This document shows, piece by piece, positions 60,476 to 64,000 of a stretch of DNA of 64,000 bases (the first letter of the stretch is position 1; the number at the start of each line of letters is the position of its first letter). Below the pieces are notes generated by a model. The model worked only from the letters and a program-made list of their open reading frames with translations. It was not told the DNA's origin and did not search any database. Origin of the DNA: Vigna angularis (Eukaryota > Streptophyta > Magnoliopsida > Fabales > Fabaceae); contig NC_068976.1 of assembly GCF_016808095.1 (NCBI RefSeq), positions 28,814,871-28,878,870 on the forward strand, written 5' to 3'. The translations under genes and the position numbers were made by a program.

Positions 60476-63039
60476 TCATTATGTGTCAATTTAAAGAGAT
60501 TAAAAAAATAGAGAAATGAAGGACAATTACTAGAAGAGAGTAACCACTCTCCTAAAAGAGGGAATTAGAGGAAAAGTGAGGGAGATAACAATTTAAAATG
60601 TAACAATTAGAAGAAGGAGGGGATCATAAAACGCACATCAAAAAGCACGAGACAACTCTTCATTTCTTCTTCTTTTAGTTTTTCTTTGGAATTTTACATT
60701 ATATAGAACTAATTTTGCTTTTTGTTAGAGGATTAATGTAATACTTTGGATTATAATTTCTGAACCTTTTCAATTGATGTTTAGTTAATTTTAATTATTC
60801 CAGTGTTCTATTTATCTTCTAATGTCTATTCTATAAGCAGTTTCACAATTGAGAAATTAGGGATTGTTTGTGATTATAAATAGAATAGATTAGATGTTGT
60901 CACAATTGAGAAGTTGGGCATAGCTAATTAGTTTTCAATTAGATAATAATTGTTCTTCATGATATTATTGAATTTTGTAAATTTGGGTTTACAATTCAAT
61001 GGATAAGTTTGTTTGTCTAAGGAATTAAAGGTAAACAAGCTCTTAATAAACTCAAGTGGATAATTATAATTCGAACATCAATAGGAATTTATATGAAAGA
61101 GTATGAAACAAATTCTCTAACATTGTTTACATTAATTGAATTCTCATAATTTGTTATATTCATTATTTCACTTGATTTTTGGTTGTTCAAAATTACGTGA
61201 ATTAATAAGCTAGTACTCAACTTATTTAATCCTAAAGGACAATATTTTGTTACTACAATAACGATTGGTACACTTGTCAAACGTACATCACTACTAACCA
61301 AGGTAGAAGTACTTTAAATCCTTTATATTGGAAGATGACATACTCAGTTGTTAATATGATGATCCATATAATTTTGAATGACAAATTGATGTATGCTTTT
61401 GCATTTTATTTCATTAGGAATTGGAATATGGGTTCATTAAGGATTAATATAAATTTTGGATTCATTTGATAGTATTGACCATAAATCAACTCATGTATGT
61501 TTCATGTGTAGAAAAATATTTCTTACACCCTTTATTACAAATTTGCTAAGAATATTTTTCTAAAATGATTAATTTTTTAATGCTTGTAATAAATCAATAA
61601 TAGAATTGTATCCACCATTCTTTTTTATACCCCAAGATTTAAGGATATCAACCCATATTGAGTTACCAACTATTATGTCCCAACAAGCCTTTTAAATCAT
61701 AACTCTTTTCATGTTAGTATTATATTTAATTCACAAGCCATTATTCTCACAAGATATACATGCTAGAAAATATGATTAGACCATAAAAAGTTTTCATCAA
61801 AGAATCAAGCCTTTTAAGTAGGTCACTCATAAATTTGAAAACTATGTAACAATATGCACTTAGTGTCATAAGTATAAGTTTCCCTTCATATACATGACAA
61901 AGACACTTTTCTAACTTATTTTTAACCTTTTCAACTAAAGGCCATAAATGTTATCCACAAGGTTTACCTTTATATAGAGGTACATCAAGGTAAACAGAAT
62001 CATATTCATATTTAAATGTCTATGTGTGCGATTATTGTTGCTATAATAATCTAACGCTTGTTTGCTTATCAAATTAAAATATTTATTTTATATTTTAGTC
62101 ATATAATTCGTAATATAAATTTCCATATTATTATAATTATTATTTTTTATTATTATCTCTTTTTATATTGTGTTATGTTTTGTAAATTATATGCACCATA
62201 TATGTTTGATAAAGAGATTAATTTATGAATTATGGTGATAATCTTTATTTTTTTCTTAATTAGCATAAGATATGTAAAAGGGGATAAAATTGACCCATTG
62301 TTGGATATTATTTGATAGGTGACAATTTTTAACCTTTTTTATTTACTAAAATAGTTAGTTTGATAATCATTTTGTTGAAAATGAGAGAAACCATGTGAAA
62401 AATAAAATTATTATCATTTTTTTTTCAAGTAAAGTTACAAAGTTTCCTTAATTTTAATTTATTTTCTCAAGCACTTTGATTGTCTTTCCCATAAAGGTTT
62501 TAATATATTTTTATTATATTTTTATTAAAATAAGGAATATTAAACTAGTAGAATCCTACGATGTGTTGCCAAAATTCCTCTATAAAGCTTTACAAAATAA
62601 AGGAGTTTGTATCATATATTCAAACTATAAATTGTATGTATGATGGGTCAACAACCAACTACAAACTCTAGTGTAACACCATTTCCAACATCTAGTTGCA
62701 ATAAGAAGAATATACTTAGCGTTCATATCTTTTTACCTTGGACATTCGAAAATAAATTTCTATTTATGTTGCACATATTGGTTTGTTTGGTCTTAGTTTC
62801 CTTTCATAAAAGTTTATCTCATCTTTTCTATAAACAACATTTAGGGCTAAGGCAATATAAATATCATCCTTATCAGAAAGAGAATAATAGAAAGGCTTCA
62901 AAGGCCAAGTTCAAAGATGTAGTTTGTTCATATAAAGTCATACAAAAAAGGAAAGATTAACACCAACATTTGTAATTATCCAACTTTACACAACAACCAA
63001 GATAAGGTATTCAAGTTAAACATCACCAACCCGCAAACT
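60476..63039. other. AT-rich intergenic DNA
   Basis: No coding region with recognisable content. A 106-codon frame at 62640-62960 has no family resemblance. A diverged direct repeat (ATAGAATAGATTAGATGTTGTCACAATTGAGAA-like phrases) occurs near 60830-60915. Confidence 0.5.
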
Positions 63040-63047
63040 ACCTACTA

Positions 63048-63500
63048 AGGTATCACAATAACATGTGCACCACCCACCGATGTAACACAATAAATGATGC
63101 ATTACTCACTGAGTAAGAAAATAATAGGTGTAATACTTGTTGAGGTAGCACAATAACAGGCGAATTACTCATTGAGGTAGCACAATAATTGATGAACTTC
63201 ACACCAAAGTAGCATAATAATAGTTGCACTACCCGCTGAATCACGATAATTGTTACACTACAAGTTAATGTGGTACAATAACAACTGCATTATTCATCAA
63301 GGTAGCACAATAATAAGTACACTATTTGTCGAGGTAGCACAATAACAGATGCATTACCCGTTAAGGTAGTACAATAATAGGTGTGTTACCCGCCAAGGTA
63401 ACACAATAACAAGTGTATTACCTGTTTAGATAACACAATAACAAGTGCATTATCCACTAAGATAGCACAATAACATATGTACTACCCGATGAAGTAGCAT
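63048..63500. repeat. 32-bp minisatellite
   Basis: Units aligned on GTAGCACAATAA start near 63050, 63082, 63113, 63145, 63177 and 63209 and continue at about the same spacing, so the period is 31-32 bp. The consensus is close to GAGGTAGCACAATAACAGGT followed by GCATTACCCGTT. There are about 14 units, many diverged. Confidence 0.88.
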
Positions 63501-63935
63501 AAAAGATACAACCCACAAAGGTGCATGTGCACTTCCTGTTGAGGTAGCACCAAATTACAACCCACATATGTACATGTTCTTTACCAGTCGAAATAGCACT
63601 AAATTACAAACCACAAAGGTACATGTGCATTACCCACTTATATAGAACAAAATTATGATTTATAGTGGTACATGTGCACTACCCACTAATGTAGCACAAA
63701 ATTATAACCCACAAAGGTACATATGCATTACCCATTGAGGTAGCACAAAATTACAACCTGTAGAGATTCATATGCATTACCTGCCAAGGTAGCAAAAAAT
63801 TACAACCTATACATGTATAACTTATCCACTAACACCGAGGTAGCACCATTATATCACAAAATTTAAACCTAAGGTATATCTCGTGCATAACCTATTAAGT
63901 AGCATTTTTCACCCACCAAGATTTGATTCATATAC
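63500..63935. repeat. 49-bp minisatellite continuing the 32-bp array
   Basis: Units aligned on GTAGCAC start at 63544, 63593, 63642, 63691, 63740 and 63789, exactly 49 bp apart. Each resembles the 32-bp unit plus about 17 bp (ACAACCCACAAAGGTAC-like). The array decays before the window end. Confidence 0.88.
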
Positions 63936-64000
63936 CGCTCACCAAGGAAACATACTAAGACGAGAATCATACATTGTACATCTATTGGCCAAATATCACT

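Noticed and set aside
62640..62960. 106-codon frame near the right end.
   Set aside because: No recognisable domain or upstream context. It cannot be told from chance in AT-rich DNA.
63048..63935. CRISPR-like regular array.
   Set aside because: The units are contiguous and diverged without unique spacers, the setting is a plant nuclear genome, and no cas genes are present. It is a minisatellite.

Overview
This is nuclear DNA from a flowering plant: intron-rich genes with GT-AG splice sites, AT-rich intergenic DNA, and plant-type Ty3/gypsy, CACTA and Mutator-like elements. A eudicot is very likely. The wording of the two host proteins recalls legumes of the bean/cowpea group, but that is a judgement from memory, not a search result.

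The left 18.7 kb is a nest of mobile DNA. A Tekay/Del-like Ty3/gypsy retrotransposon runs from 3014 to 17960, with long terminal repeats (LTRs) at 3014-5398 and 15295-17960 and a 5-bp target duplication (ACATT). A 5.4-kb CACTA transposon (6852-12261, 3-bp duplication GAT) lies inside it, between protease and reverse transcriptase. The CACTA element carries a spliced TNPA/Transposase_24-like gene and palindromic subterminal arrays. The retrotransposon itself sits in a different repeat whose halves are seen at 2482-3013 and about 17966-18690. Another LTR of the same family (1-2481) is cut by the window edge.

The middle holds AT-rich spacer, a hAT-like remnant (about 20.6-21.8 kb), a 56-bp relic of a listerin exon (22870-22925), and a complete three-exon LURP-one-related gene (23223-24377). 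A 5.9-kb Mutator-like element (26435-32368) follows, with 117-bp terminal inverted repeats (TIRs), a perfect 9-bp target duplication, a broken PB1/MuDR/SWIM transposase gene, and a small intact GRF zinc-finger gene on the opposite strand.

The main host gene is LTN1 (listerin), the E3 ubiquitin ligase of ribosome-associated quality control, on the + strand at 33277-51755. I could place 16 exons whose lengths sum to 5658 nt (1885 codons plus stop), with phase kept across every junction and a C4HC3 RING at the C-terminus. Its introns contain a MITE-like inverted repeat, a five-unit tandem repeat and a tandem duplication.

The right 12 kb has no gene I can support. It holds a small MITE of the same Mutator family (52478-52817), a hAT-like element, a possible organellar fragment, long AT microsatellites, a CACTA-type end, a GC-rich segment with a 15-bp tandem repeat, a 73-bp minisatellite, and a minisatellite at the right edge that changes period from 32 to 49 bp. 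I found no clear new enzymatic or defence system. The strongest unusual points are the nested insertions, the listerin relic near LTN1, the MULE/MITE pair on either side of LTN1, and the period-switching minisatellite.
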